From: Rhodobiaceae bacterium
GTDB lineage: Bacteria > Pseudomonadota > Alphaproteobacteria > Rhizobiales > Tepidamorphaceae
Assembly: GCA_020637985.1 (NCBI GenBank)
Contig: JACKJK010000010.1
Span: 119,171-183,170 of the forward strand
Direction of reading: 5' to 3'
Length of the DNA: 64,000 bases
The notes beneath the pieces are model-generated. The model was not told the DNA's origin, searched no databases, and was given only the letters and a program-made list of their open reading frames with translations. A program made the translations under genes and the position numbers. Within the stretch, counting starts at the first letter, position 1; each line of letters starts with the position of its first letter. Below are positions 1-10,134 of the stretch, one piece after another.

Positions 1-619
1 GCATGGCCGTCTGCGGCTTGGCGGCGAGTTCGCGGGCGATCTCCTGCGCCTTGTCCATGACGATGTCGCGCGGCACCACGTGGTGCAGCACGCCGAGACG
101 CAGCGCCTCCTCGGCATCCAGCAAGCGGCCGGTCAGCGTCAGTTCGATGGTGCGCGAAAGGCCTAGCACCTCCTTCATGATCCATGGCCCGGTGATGGAA
201 GCGATGCCGGAATTGATCTCCGGCTGGCCCATGCGCACGTCCAGGTGGCCGATCCGGATGTCGGTGAGCAGCGCGAACTGGAAGGCGGAACCGGCGGCGA
301 CGCCGTTGATGGCTGCGACGACGGGTTTCTCCAATGCACGCACGGCGCGGTAGAGGTCGGCGAATTCATCGATCCAGATTTCCGCTCGGTCGGCGTCGAA
401 GCCGGTCGCCTCGTTGAGATCCTGGCCGGCGCAGAAGGCGCGCCCGCCCGCGCCGGTGATGACGACGGCGCGGATGGCGTCGTTGCGGCCGGCATCGTCC
501 AGCACCTCGATCAGGCGCTTGCGCATCGCCGTGTTCCAGGCGTTGAGCCGTTCAGGCCGGTTGAGGGTGACGGTCAGGATGCCTTCGGACGTGGTGGCGA
601 GAATGGTGTCGTGCGACAT
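1..619 (-). CDS. Enoyl-CoA hydratase/isomerase (crotonase), 3' end cut by window edge
   Basis: The first 206 codons of a crotonase-family protein are visible; the C-terminus lies beyond base 1. Family members hydrate or isomerise enoyl-CoA thioesters in beta-oxidation or aromatic/amino-acid breakdown. The N-terminal LTVTLNRPERLNA stretch, the GRAFCAGQDL segment (about residues 59-68) and NGVAAGS (about 105-111) are the usual CoA-binding and oxyanion-hole elements. The ATG at 617-619 is the first start of the open frame. The next gene upstream on the same strand is a DMT transporter starting 1 kb away. The exact substrate cannot be read from this part. Confidence 0.88.
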   Translation of the reverse strand, partial: MSHDTILATTSEGILTVTLNRPERLNAWNTAMRKRLIEVLDDAGRNDAIRAVVITGAGGRAFCAGQDLNEATGFDADRAEIWIDEFADLYRAVRALEKPVVAAINGVAAGSAFQFALLTDIRIGHLDVRMGQPEINSGIASITGPWIMKEVLGLSRTIELTLTGRLLDAEEALRLGVLHHVVPRDIVMDKAQEIARELAAKPQTAM

Positions 620-694
620 GGCGGGGCCGGATGCGAGAGGTTGGTTTGCTATCAAGTGAAGCCGATCGCGCGGGCACGGGCAAGCGCGATCGCG

Positions 695-1684
695 CTACCA
701 GCGCCGCGTCGGGCGGCGAATGGCGAGGTGGCGGCGGCGCTGGCGTTCGCGCCAGAACACGTAGATGCCGGAACCGGCGATCATGGCGATGCCGGTCATG
801 GTCAGCGGGCCGGGGAACTCGTTCCACAGCAGCCAGCCCCAGAAGATCGCCATGGGAAGCTCGACATACTCGAAGGGGGCGATGGTTGCGGCGTTCGCCG
901 AGCGGTAGGCCGCCGATACCGTGTAGCTGATGACGGCGGAGACGACACCGAGCGTGAGCAGCCGCCAGATGTCGCCGGGCTCCGGCCAGCGCCAGGCGCG
1001 CAGCAGGAAGTCGATGCTCTCGTTGGGCGCGTCGGCGGCGAAACGCCCGTCGCCGGCGACAAAGCCGAAGGCCAGGCTGACGACGACGAAGGTGAACTGG
1101 ATGTAGACGGCAAGCGCGGAGGCGCGCGAGGCGATGCCGAGCCTGCGGGTGAGGATCTGCGTGAACGCATAGGCGAGCGCGGCGACGATCGGCAGCAGGG
1201 CGATCGCCCGCGAGGCGGTCATCGACATCATCGAGGAGCCCGGCTGCAGCATGACGACGACGCCGGCGAAACCGGCGAACACCGCGAGCAGGCGGCGTCC
1301 GCCGACCTTTTCTCCCAGCAGCGGGACGGACAGGATGGTGATGAACAGCGGGGCGACGAAGAACAGTGCCGTCGCGTCGGCGAGCGGCATCGCCGCGATC
1401 GCCAGGAAGAACGTCATGTTGGCGATGGTGATCAGGATGCCGCGCAGCGCGTGCAGGAACGGCGTGGAGGTCTTCAGGACCGCAAGTCCGCCATCAAAGG
1501 CGACGATGACGAGGCACAGGACGAGGCCGATCGCGGAGCGCGCGAAGATGATCTCGTGCAGCGGGTAGCCGCCCGACAGGTCCTTGATCAGCATGTCGTT
1601 GATCGAGATCGCGAACATGCCGATGACGATCAGCGCGATGCCGAGCGTCGGGTTGTCGGTGCTCGATGACGTGCCGGATTGCAT
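695..1684 (-). CDS. DMT-superfamily EamA transporter
   Basis: A 329-residue inner-membrane protein with about ten hydrophobic segments in two repeated halves, the layout of EamA/RhaT drug/metabolite exporters. The first helix follows a short polar N-terminus (SSSTDNPTLGIALIVIGMF), and the protein ends in an arginine-rich cytoplasmic tail. The ATG at 1684 was chosen because upstream in-frame codons would add a non-hydrophobic extension that covers the neighbouring tautomerase gene. The substrate is unknown; the family exports amino acids, nucleobases or other metabolites. Confidence 0.85.
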   Translation of the reverse strand: MQSGTSSSTDNPTLGIALIVIGMFAISINDMLIKDLSGGYPLHEIIFARSAIGLVLCLVIVAFDGGLAVLKTSTPFLHALRGILITIANMTFFLAIAAMPLADATALFFVAPLFITILSVPLLGEKVGGRRLLAVFAGFAGVVVMLQPGSSMMSMTASRAIALLPIVAALAYAFTQILTRRLGIASRASALAVYIQFTFVVVSLAFGFVAGDGRFAADAPNESIDFLLRAWRWPEPGDIWRLLTLGVVSAVISYTVSAAYRSANAATIAPFEYVELPMAIFWGWLLWNEFPGPLTMTGIAMIAGSGIYVFWRERQRRRHLAIRRPTRRW

Positions 1685-1787
1685 CGCGAATTGCCCGCCT
1701 CGGCTGACGATGGGTGATCGGCCGAGGCGGATCGCGGGTACACTATGGCGAGGCGGCGGCGACTGCCACTGGATTCGCGTTTGCGGG

Positions 1788-2168
1788 TCAGGCGTATTGC
1801 GCCAGCCCGTTGCCGAAGGACCAGTTCTCCTTGGCGGTTTCGACAAGATTGATGAACACGTCCTCCTTGCGCAGGCCGGGCGCGGCGGCGAGGTTTTCGG
1901 CGATGCGCGCGAACAGCTGCTTCTTCTGCTCGATCGTGCGGGTGTTGGAGCAGGTGATCTGGATGATGACCAGGTCGTCGGAGCGGGCAATGTCGAGATA
2001 GTGGCGGCCGAACCAGAAGGTTTCCTCGTCGTGCTCGTGGACCATCATGAAGCGGTCGTCGGCGGGCACCTCGAAGGTCTCGCGCATGGCGTCGTAGACG
2101 CCCTTCATGATGCTCTTGCGGTATTTCGCGGATTGTCCCTTGCGCAGGCAGATGCGGGTCAGCGGCAT
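1788..2168 (-). CDS. Tautomerase-family protein
   Basis: A 126-residue protein starting Met-Pro; after Met removal the N-terminal proline would be the general base typical of the 4-oxalocrotonate tautomerase superfamily. Length and the EHDEETFWFGRHYLDI region fit the longer Tautomerase_2-type proteins rather than the 60-residue 4-OT type. The C-terminal half has the family-like pattern FINLVETAKENWSFGNG. The gene is divergent from a LysR regulator 105 bp away, a common arrangement in which the regulator controls the divergent gene. The reaction and substrate are not known. Confidence 0.85.
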   Translation of the reverse strand: MPLTRICLRKGQSAKYRKSIMKGVYDAMRETFEVPADDRFMMVHEHDEETFWFGRHYLDIARSDDLVIIQITCSNTRTIEQKKQLFARIAENLAAAPGLRKEDVFINLVETAKENWSFGNGLAQYA

Positions 2169-2273
2169 GGCGTCGTGTCCTCTTCATGGGGGGCGATGTC
2201 GATTGCGCGACGCTATGCGTTCCTGTATCATTGTTTAAATGAATTTATTATATATCAAAAATCGTAAAATCAA
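2169..2273. promoter_or_regulatory. Divergent promoter region, tautomerase / LysR gene
   Basis: This 105-bp spacer separates divergent starts and contains an AT-rich tract (about 2227-2276) that stands out from the GC-rich surroundings. LysR regulators normally bind such intergenic regions at T-N11-A sites and control the divergent gene. No single operator can be assigned with confidence by eye. Confidence 0.45.
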
Positions 2274-3152
2274 ATGACTCGGATCCCCACTCTCGACGTC
2301 GACTGGCTGCGCGCCTTCGTCAGCGTCTCGGATACGCGCAGCTTCACCGCGGCCGGCGAAGGGCTGGCCGCCACCCAGTCGACGATCAGCGTTCGCATCC
2401 GCAAGCTGGAAGAACGGCTGGGGCAGCGCCTGCTGGAGCGCAATCCGCGGCTGGTCGAACTGACGGCGCAGGGCGAGCGGTTCCTGGACGATGCTCGCCG
2501 GGTTCTGCGGATGCACGACGAGGCGGCGGCGCGGGCGATCGGCCTGCCGCAGAGGCGGGCCTTCGAGATCGGCGTCAGCGACCATGCCGCCGGAAGCCTG
2601 CTGCCGGGCGTGCTCGCCTCTCTGCGCGATGAGTTGCCAGGCACGCAGTTTCTGGTCACGGTCGGCTTCTCGCGCCAATTGCTTGCCGCGTTCGAGGCGG
2701 GCCGTTTCGATGCGGTGATCGGCAGCCACCAGGAGGCCGGGGCGGATGGCGAGGTCCTGCTGCATGACCAACTGGTATGGACTTGTGCGGGGGACTTCGA
2801 GTGGCGCGGCGACGGCGCGGCGCTGCCGCTGGTCTCGCTCGCGCCGCCGTGCACGATCCGCGATGTCGCGGCGAGCGCGCTGGGCGCTGCCGGCATCGGC
2901 TGGCACAGCGTGTTCATCGGCACGGGCGTCGCCGCCGTCCAGGCGGGCATTTCCGCAGGTCTCGGGGTGGCGTGTCTCGACACGCGCAATGTGCCGGCCG
3001 GCTGCCGTGTGATCGGCGGGGAGGCGGGTCTGCCCGAACTGCCAAAGACGCAGGTCGTGATGCGGATGCGGGATGGTACTGCAGGGGGAGCACGCGTTCG
3101 CGGCGCCGTGGCCGCTGCCTTCAGGCAGGCGTGCGGCGCCGGGCTGGCCTAG
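2274..3152 (+). CDS. LysR-family transcriptional regulator
   Basis: A 292-residue regulator with an N-terminal winged helix-turn-helix (about residues 8-65; FTAAGEGLAATQSTISVRIRKLEERLG) and a C-terminal periplasmic-binding-protein-like effector domain. It is divergent from the tautomerase gene, so the tautomerase and perhaps the DMT transporter beyond it are the likely targets. Its stop codon overlaps the convergent hydrolase stop in the tetranucleotide at 3149-3152. The inducer is unknown. Confidence 0.92.
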   Translation: MTRIPTLDVDWLRAFVSVSDTRSFTAAGEGLAATQSTISVRIRKLEERLGQRLLERNPRLVELTAQGERFLDDARRVLRMHDEAAARAIGLPQRRAFEIGVSDHAAGSLLPGVLASLRDELPGTQFLVTVGFSRQLLAAFEAGRFDAVIGSHQEAGADGEVLLHDQLVWTCAGDFEWRGDGAALPLVSLAPPCTIRDVAASALGAAGIGWHSVFIGTGVAAVQAGISAGLGVACLDTRNVPAGCRVIGGEAGLPELPKTQVVMRMRDGTAGGARVRGAVAAAFRQACGAGLA

Positions 3153-3700
3153 AGACGGCCGAGGAACGCGGTGAAGGTCATCAGGCCTTCCGGCCACGGG
3201 CCGTGGCCGCTGTCGGCGTTGATGTGGCCGGCGTCGCCCGCCTCGACCAGCAGCGAACCCCAGGCGTTGGCAAGGTCGGCGGCGGCCTCGAGGCTGGCGT
3301 AGGGGTCGGTCTTGCTGGCGATAAGCAGCGAGGGAAAGGGCAGGGGATCGCGCGGCACGGGCACGAACGCGCGGGCATCTGAAACCATGGACAGGCGGGT
3401 TTCGAGGTCGGGCGGCGCGACGATGAAGGCGCCGCGGATATCGCCTTCGGGCAGGTGCGGCGCGGCGTGCGCCAGTGCCATGGTGCCGAGCGAATGGGCG
3501 ATGAAGACGACCGGGCGGCCTGCCCGCTCGACATGCTCGACGATGCGCGCGGTCCAGGCTTCCGGTTCGGGCTTCCACCATTCGTCCTGCTCGACGACGG
3601 TTGCCGTCGCGATGCGGCTTGCCCAGCGGCGATACCAGTGGTTGTCGGTGCCCCCGCCGAGCCCCGGCAGGACGAGCAGGTCCGCCTCGCGCGCCTTCAT
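3149..3700 (-). CDS. RBBP9/YdeN-type alpha/beta hydrolase
   Basis: A 183-residue small serine hydrolase. The nucleophile elbow AHSLG puts the serine at about residue 70; the start has the LPGLGGGTDNHW pattern typical of the RBBP9/YdeN group, and the catalytic histidine is probably in GDAGHINADSGHG. The ATG at 3700 lies one base downstream of the purB stop, so the two genes are probably translationally coupled. The natural substrate of this group in bacteria is unknown. Confidence 0.87.
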   Translation of the reverse strand: MKAREADLLVLPGLGGGTDNHWYRRWASRIATATVVEQDEWWKPEPEAWTARIVEHVERAGRPVVFIAHSLGTMALAHAAPHLPEGDIRGAFIVAPPDLETRLSMVSDARAFVPVPRDPLPFPSLLIASKTDPYASLEAAADLANAWGSLLVEAGDAGHINADSGHGPWPEGLMTFTAFLGRL

Positions 3701-3701
3701 C

Positions 3702-5015
3702 TCACGCCTTCGATGAGCCGAAGACGCGCTCGAAGATCGTGTCGACGTGCTTGAAATGGTAGCCGAGATCGAACAGCGCCTCGAGCTGCGCGTCCGACAG
3801 TTTCGCGCTGACCTCGGCATCGTTCTTCAGGAAGGTCAGGAAGTCGCCTTCGCCGCGCCACACCGGCATGGCGTTGCGCTGCACGAGGCGGTAGGCGTCC
3901 TCGCGGCTGACGCCGGCCTCGACGAGTGCGAGCAGGACGCGCTGGGAATGCACCAGCCCGCCGAGCGCATCGAGGTTCTTCTGCATCCGCTCGGGATAGA
4001 TCAGCAGCTTGTCGACGACGCCGGTCAGGCGCGCGAGCGCGAAATCCAGCGTGATCGTCGCGTCGGGGCCGATCATGCGCTCGACGGAGGAGTGCGAAAT
4101 GTCGCGCTCGTGCCACAGGGCGACGTTCTCCATGGCGGGCAGCGCGTAGGCGCGCACCATGCGCGCCAGGCCGGTGAGGTTCTCGGTCAGGACGGGATTG
4201 CGCTTGTGCGGCATCGCCGAGGAACCTTTCTGGCCGGGCGAGAAATACTCCTCCGCCTCCAGCACTTCCGTGCGCTGCAGGTGGCGCACCTCGACCGACA
4301 GCCGCTCGATGGACGAGGCGATAACGCCGAGGGTGGCGAAGAACATCGCGTGGCGGTCGCGCGGGATCACCTGGGTGGAGACCGGCTCCGGCGTCAGGCC
4401 GAGCTTTTCACTGACAAAGGCCTCGACGCGTGGGTCGACGTTGGCGAAGGTGCCCACCGCGCCGGACAGGGCGCAGGTCGCGATTTCCGCGCGCGCCGCA
4501 ATCAGGCGGGTCTTGCAGCGGGAGAACTCGGCGTAGGCCTCCGCCATCTTCAGGCCGAAGGTGACCGGCTCGGCGTGGATCCCGTGGCTGCGCCCGATGG
4601 TTGGCGTCATCTTGTGCTCGAATGCGCGCTTGCGAATGGCCGCCAGCAGGGCATCTAGGTCGGCGAGCAGAATGTCGGCAGCGCGCGCCAGCTGGACGTT
4701 GAAGCAGGTGTCGAGCACGTCCGACGACGTCAGACCCTTGTGCACGAAGCGGGCGTCCTCGCCAACGTGCTCGGCGAGATGGGTGAGGAAGGCGATGACG
4801 TCGTGCTTGACCTCGCGTTCGATCTCGTCGATGCGCGCAACGTCGAACTCGGCCTTGCTGCCGCGCTCCCAGATCGTGTCGGCGGCTGATTGCGGGATTT
4901 CGCCGATCGCGGCCATGCCTTGCGCGGCGTAGGCCTCGATCTCGAACCAGATGCGGAATTTCGTTTCGGGCTGCCAGATGGCAACCATGTCGGGGCGGGA
5001 ATAGCGCGGGATCAC
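3702..5015 (-). CDS. purB: Adenylosuccinate lyase
   Basis: A 437-residue fumarase/aspartase-superfamily enzyme that cleaves SAICAR and adenylosuccinate in purine synthesis. The superfamily signature GSSAMPHKRNP is intact, and the IGRSHGIHAEPVTFG segment carries the catalytic histidine region. The GTG at 5015 was chosen as start because alphaproteobacterial PurB proteins begin with an IPRYSRP-like sequence directly after the initiator; the next ATG would remove it. The small hydrolase gene follows after one base. Confidence 0.96.
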   Translation of the reverse strand: MIPRYSRPDMVAIWQPETKFRIWFEIEAYAAQGMAAIGEIPQSAADTIWERGSKAEFDVARIDEIEREVKHDVIAFLTHLAEHVGEDARFVHKGLTSSDVLDTCFNVQLARAADILLADLDALLAAIRKRAFEHKMTPTIGRSHGIHAEPVTFGLKMAEAYAEFSRCKTRLIAARAEIATCALSGAVGTFANVDPRVEAFVSEKLGLTPEPVSTQVIPRDRHAMFFATLGVIASSIERLSVEVRHLQRTEVLEAEEYFSPGQKGSSAMPHKRNPVLTENLTGLARMVRAYALPAMENVALWHERDISHSSVERMIGPDATITLDFALARLTGVVDKLLIYPERMQKNLDALGGLVHSQRVLLALVEAGVSREDAYRLVQRNAMPVWRGEGDFLTFLKNDAEVSAKLSDAQLEALFDLGYHFKHVDTIFERVFGSSKA

Positions 5016-5150
5016 GGCAGATGTCCGGAAATCTGGGGCGGCGGACCGAAGTTCGAGTCGCCGCCGGGGCAAACGATGCGCCGACAAGTACCAGAGCTGC
5101 GCTGGCGGCTCAATGTGACCCGGTGCTCCGAAGCCTCAAAGAGGCGCGCC

Positions 5151-5903
5151 TCAAAGACGCACGGGAACCGCGATCAGACGGCGGCTGGGGCCCTCGAAGC
5201 CGACCTGCAGGACGGAGATCATCGCGACCGCGCGCCCGGCAGGCTCGCTCATCGGCATCACGATGCCGGCGACCTGGTAGTCGAGCGGGCAGTTGCGGCT
5301 CTTCGGGATCGAGGTATCGCGGTAGATCTCGACTCCATCTAGCGCCAGCGCGAAACCGAAGGTCTGGCCCATCTGGGCGCACATCGGCTGGTCGGGGAGA
5401 TTGACGGTGGTCAGCGTCAGCTTGCGCGCCGCGTCGATGTGGGGAAATACCGGGGCGGCATGGAAGGCCAGCGCGCGGCGGTTGGCGTCTTCCTCCCCGG
5501 GCGGATCGGCGGCGACGAGGCGGCCGGGTTGCGAGATGGCGTAGGTGGCAAGGGCGCCGGCGGCATCGGCATGCACCTGTGCCAACGTCTGGCCGACGCT
5601 CGCGGCTTCGTTCTCGATCAGTGCGCGGAAGGGCGCGCCGCCGACATACTTGTCCTGGTCAAGGTCGATGACGTAGAGGGTGGCATAGGGGAAACCGGAA
5701 CCATCCTGCCGGCCATATTCGGCAAACGCGTAGTGGCTGGCGTTGTTCGAGTAGCCGACAATCTGCCAGGCGGCGAGGTCGCCGGCCGAAGCGCGCGAGG
5801 GCAGCAGGGCAAGCAGCGCGGCGACAAGAAACAGGATTGCCGCAATGGCCAGCCTGGTGCGGCCTGTCGGCTGCCTTGCGTAGATCGGATACGCCATTTT
5901 CAA
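5151..5903 (-). CDS. DUF2259-type secreted protein
   Basis: A 250-residue protein with a clear N-terminal signal: basic start, hydrophobic core (about residues 18-36, LAIAAILFLVAALLALL) and an SRASA|GD cleavage-like site. The mature start (WQIVGYSNNASHYAFAEYG, then DGSGFPYATLYVIDL) matches the DUF2259 pattern of predicted secreted proteins. Its role is unknown; it is probably periplasmic. A second in-frame ATG two codons downstream is equally possible. It is divergent from the flavoprotein gene starting at 6003. Confidence 0.8.
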   Translation of the reverse strand: MKMAYPIYARQPTGRTRLAIAAILFLVAALLALLPSRASAGDLAAWQIVGYSNNASHYAFAEYGRQDGSGFPYATLYVIDLDQDKYVGGAPFRALIENEAASVGQTLAQVHADAAGALATYAISQPGRLVAADPPGEEDANRRALAFHAAPVFPHIDAARKLTLTTVNLPDQPMCAQMGQTFGFALALDGVEIYRDTSIPKSRNCPLDYQVAGIVMPMSEPAGRAVAMISVLQVGFEGPSRRLIAVPVRL

Positions 5904-6002
5904 CTCCTCCCATCCGTTGTGGTTATCGCGATTATCCGGATGTCCAGACTCGATTTGGGTTGTAGTCTGGCGTCAATCAAGACGAGCGCGGATGAACGTG
6001 CG

Positions 6003-7256
6003 ATGAACCAGAACAGGCAAGACCTTGCTGTCGTGGGAGGCGGCGTTGTCGGGATTTGCGCCGCGCTGTTCGCCCAGCGGGCCGGATTCGATGTCACTCT
6101 GATCGACCCGCGCGAGCCGGGATCGCAGACATCCTTCGGCAATGCGGGGATCGTTTGCGGCGGGCACTACGTGCCGACCGCGATGCCGCGCGCGCCGCTG
6201 GAAATCCTCAAGCTTGCCCTGAACCAGACGACCTATGCGTGCTACAGGCCAGCCGCGCTGCCGGGGTTTCTCGGTTGGCTCGCCGCGTTCTGGAAGGAGA
6301 GCGCGCCGGTAAACCTCTACGCCACGGCGCGGGAGGCGCTGCCGGCGATGGCGCATACGGTTGCGCTGCATCGCAAGCTGTTGAACGAGGCGGGCGCAGG
6401 AGAGTTGCTGCGCGACACCGGTTGGCTGGCGGTGTTCCGCTCGCAGCAGGACTTCGACGCGGTGCGGCCGGAACTCGATTTCGCGCGCGATGCGGGCATT
6501 CCCTTCGACGTTCTCAGCATGGTGGAGGCGCGGTTGCTGGAGCCCAACCTCAATCCGGTGTTCGAGTGCGCGGTGAACTGGCGGGCGAATTCCTCCGTCA
6601 GCGATCCCTTCGCGGTCAGCCAGGCCTACCTTAAGCTGTTCCGCCAGGCTGGCGGCAGCGTGCAGCAGACCTCGGCGCTGAGCATCCAGCCGCACGATGA
6701 TCGCTGGCGGGTGGAGACGCGGGACGGTTCGCACTATTGCGGCCAGGTGGTCGTCGCCGCCGGCGCCTGGTCGATGGAACTGCTGGAGCCGCTCGGCTAC
6801 CGCTTTCCGCTGAAGCCCAAGCGCGGCTATCACCGTCATTTCGCGGCGCAGGGCAACGCCGGGCTGGCGCGCCCGGTCGTCGACGATGCCGTCGGCTACG
6901 TGCTGGCGCCGATGGCGCGCGGCATCCGGATGACGACGGGCATCGAGCTCGCGCGCATCGACGATCCGGTCAACGAGGGGATGGTGCAGCGGGTCGAGCC
7001 GTACGCGCGCGACCTGTTCCCGCTTGCCGAAACGCTCGACGACGAGGTCTGGATGGGCCGGCGGCCGGCGCTGCCGGATTCGCTGCCTGTCGTCGGACCC
7101 GCGCCGCGCCATCACGGACTCTGGGTCGACTTCGGCCATGCCCACCTCGGCCTGACGCTCGGCCCGCTGACGGGGCTGCTGCTGTCGCAGATGCTGAGCG
7201 GTGAGACGCCGATCGTCGACCCGGAGGTGTTTTCGCCGAGGCGCTACGCGGGCTGA
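6003..7256 (+). CDS. FAD-dependent oxidoreductase, D-amino-acid dehydrogenase (DadA)-like
   Basis: A 417-residue DAO-family flavoprotein. The dinucleotide-binding motif VVGGGVVGICAALFAQRAG is at about residues 9-27 and the C-terminal GHAHLGLTLGPLTG segment closes the FAD site, as in DadA. Such enzymes oxidise D-amino acids or related amines to keto acids and pass electrons to the respiratory chain. The ATG at 6003 puts the FAD motif at the usual distance from the N-terminus; upstream in-frame codons would overlap the divergent promoter. Which amine it oxidises is not known. Confidence 0.88.
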   Translation: MNQNRQDLAVVGGGVVGICAALFAQRAGFDVTLIDPREPGSQTSFGNAGIVCGGHYVPTAMPRAPLEILKLALNQTTYACYRPAALPGFLGWLAAFWKESAPVNLYATAREALPAMAHTVALHRKLLNEAGAGELLRDTGWLAVFRSQQDFDAVRPELDFARDAGIPFDVLSMVEARLLEPNLNPVFECAVNWRANSSVSDPFAVSQAYLKLFRQAGGSVQQTSALSIQPHDDRWRVETRDGSHYCGQVVVAAGAWSMELLEPLGYRFPLKPKRGYHRHFAAQGNAGLARPVVDDAVGYVLAPMARGIRMTTGIELARIDDPVNEGMVQRVEPYARDLFPLAETLDDEVWMGRRPALPDSLPVVGPAPRHHGLWVDFGHAHLGLTLGPLTGLLLSQMLSGETPIVDPEVFSPRRYAG

Positions 7257-7260
7257 GAAA

Positions 7261-8244
7261 TCACCCGAATTTGTCCTTCCATGCCGGCGGCATGGCGGTT
7301 CCGACCGAACTGTCTGCGGCGTGCACGCCGCGGGCGACGGCGCGGGCGAGGCAGTGCGCCGCTTCGCTGCCGATGGCGACGAGGTCGACGAGCGGGTCGG
7401 CAAGCGGAATCCTGCCTGTTGCCAGCGCGAAGACGACGTCGCCGTCGAGCGGCGTGTGCACCGGGTGCAGGGCGCGCGCCAGCCCATCCTGCGCCATGAC
7501 GGCGAGGCGGCGCGCCTGAACCTTCGTCAGTGCGGCATCGGTGGCCACGACGCACAGGGTGGTCGAGGCAGCCGCCATGCCCTTGGTGCGTGCCACCAGG
7601 GCTTGCGGCGGCATGGCGCCGGGCAGGCCGAGGCCGCCGAATTCGCCGTCGCGTTCGTAGGCGGCAGCCCAGAACCGCGCGCTGTCGCCGATCGTTGCGG
7701 AGCCCGCGGCGTTGACCGCTGCGAGGGCTGCGACCGTATAGCGGCCCGTGTTGGCGGAGGCGCTGCCGTGCCCGCCGCGCAGGGTCGCCGTCGTGGCGCC
7801 GAAGCCGGCGCCGCGCGAGCCGAGCGGGACCGGTCCGCCGATGGCATCGCAGGCAACAAGGGCAAGGTCGCGGTAGAGGCCGGTCGCGACGGCGGACTTG
7901 TCGCCGCCGTTGTTGAGGTCGAAAAGGATCGCGCCGGGCACGATGGGCACGCGCGCCGGGCCGACGGCGAAGCCGCGGCCGCGTTCGGCGAGCCAGGCCA
8001 TGACGCCGGAGGCCGCTTCCAGGCCAAACGCCGATCCCCCGGCAAGGGCGATGGCGTCAACCTTTTCGACCGTCATTTCGGGGTTCAGCAGATCGGTTTC
8101 GCGGGTGCCCGGGCCGCCGCCGCGCACGTCGCATGCCGCGACGCAGGGCTTGTCGCAGACAATGACGGTGACGCCGGTCAGGGCTGCGGCATCTGCGGCG
8201 CAGCCGACCGACAGGCCCGCCACGTCGGTGAGATCGTTGTTCAT
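7261..8244 (-). CDS. P1 (S58/DmpA) family peptidase
   Basis: A 327-residue member of the DmpA/BapA family of self-cleaving N-terminal-nucleophile aminopeptidases. The start DLTDVAGLSVG and the RGGGPGTRETDLL segment are family hallmarks, and STTLCVVATDAALT resembles the autoprocessing site, where the nucleophile becomes the new N-terminus. It is convergent with the flavoprotein gene, with four bases between stop codons. D-amino-acid or beta-peptide substrates are known for the family; the pairing with a DadA-like enzyme is suggestive only. Confidence 0.88.
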   Translation of the reverse strand: MNNDLTDVAGLSVGCAADAAALTGVTVIVCDKPCVAACDVRGGGPGTRETDLLNPEMTVEKVDAIALAGGSAFGLEAASGVMAWLAERGRGFAVGPARVPIVPGAILFDLNNGGDKSAVATGLYRDLALVACDAIGGPVPLGSRGAGFGATTATLRGGHGSASANTGRYTVAALAAVNAAGSATIGDSARFWAAAYERDGEFGGLGLPGAMPPQALVARTKGMAAASTTLCVVATDAALTKVQARRLAVMAQDGLARALHPVHTPLDGDVVFALATGRIPLADPLVDLVAIGSEAAHCLARAVARGVHAADSSVGTAMPPAWKDKFG

Positions 8245-8294
8245 GCGGCAAACATGGCGGAAGCGGGGGGCTAGGTAAACCGCGCGAGACGGGC

Positions 8295-8331
8295 GAAAAG
8301 GAAGAAGCCCGCGCCGGGCGGCACGGGCTTC
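8295..8331 (-). terminator. Rho-independent terminator downstream of livK
   Basis: Inverted arms at 8304-8311 (GAAGCCCG) and 8324-8331 (CGGGCTTC) enclose a GC-rich loop. Read on the minus strand, the stem is followed by a pyrimidine tract with four T residues (8295-8300 on the plus strand is gaaaag). The position, 31 bases past the livK stop codon, is right for the end of the livK transcript. A further small hairpin overlaps the livK stop at 8350-8363. Confidence 0.72.
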
Positions 8332-8361
8332 CATGTCAGGTATCGAGATGATCGCAAGCGA

Positions 8362-9465
<1,104 letters not shown>

Positions 9466-9761
9466 GTTCAGGTTCCTCTCCAAACCGGTTCTCATCCCGC
9501 CGACATGGCGGGAGATCGGGTTTTCGGTCCGGACAAGCCTCTTGCCGCGACTGCCCATCGGCCGCGCGGCATGGTTGTCTGTTCCGACGCTTCCCTTCGC
9601 GAGGCTCCGGCACGCCGGCCGGTCCACGGCTCGCCAGGCGGCGGCAAGTGGCCGGTGGGGCACGGCAGCTCATCGCATGCAAAGCGCACGCTCTGCACGA
9701 GCGCACTTATCGCACGGAATTGCGCGGCTTCCAATGGAATCACGCGCGCGGAAAGGCGCTT
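9466..9761. other. 296-bp intergenic region upstream of livK
   Basis: No coding region was found between the DUF6867-type gene and livK. It should hold the livK promoter and leader. I see no clear promoter hexamers, riboswitch or strong terminator in it. Confidence 0.5.
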
Positions 9762-10118
9762 TCAGCCGTTGGCGCGGCGATCCCTCCAGCCGAAGGGGCC
9801 GGCAGGCTCGTAGAGCCATGGATATTGCGACGTCATCTGCTTTGCCCGCGTCAGGCGGAAGCCGATCGAGCCCAGGATGCACAGGACGCCGAGGTCGACC
9901 GCATAGTATTGCGCGGTCAGCAGCGTGCCCTCGAAAAGGGCGTAGTGGAGGAAGCGCACGGCGCAGGCCAGCAGCAGCATGTAGCCGAGTACCTGCCAGT
10001 AGGGACGCCAGGTCAGCGCGATGGCGCGTCCGGACAACCACGCCGCACCGCCGCCGAGAAACACCGTCACGAGGAGGAACAGCCAGATCGAAGGTTCTTC
10101 GTAGAGAATTCCAGACAT
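9762..10118 (-). CDS. DUF6867-type small membrane protein in liv operon
   Basis: A 118-residue protein with three hydrophobic helices (about residues 12-32, 42-60 and 70-90) and a cytoplasmic tail. It matches my memory of the DUF6867 proteins found beside livF in Hyphomicrobiales. It lies 16 bp after livF and is surely co-transcribed. Function unknown; by context it may be an accessory subunit of the liv importer. The family name is from memory rather than a search. Confidence 0.72.
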   Translation of the reverse strand: MSGILYEEPSIWLFLLVTVFLGGGAAWLSGRAIALTWRPYWQVLGYMLLLACAVRFLHYALFEGTLLTAQYYAVDLGVLCILGSIGFRLTRAKQMTSQYPWLYEPAGPFGWRDRRANG

Positions 10119-10134
10119 GTCCGCTTGCGCGCCG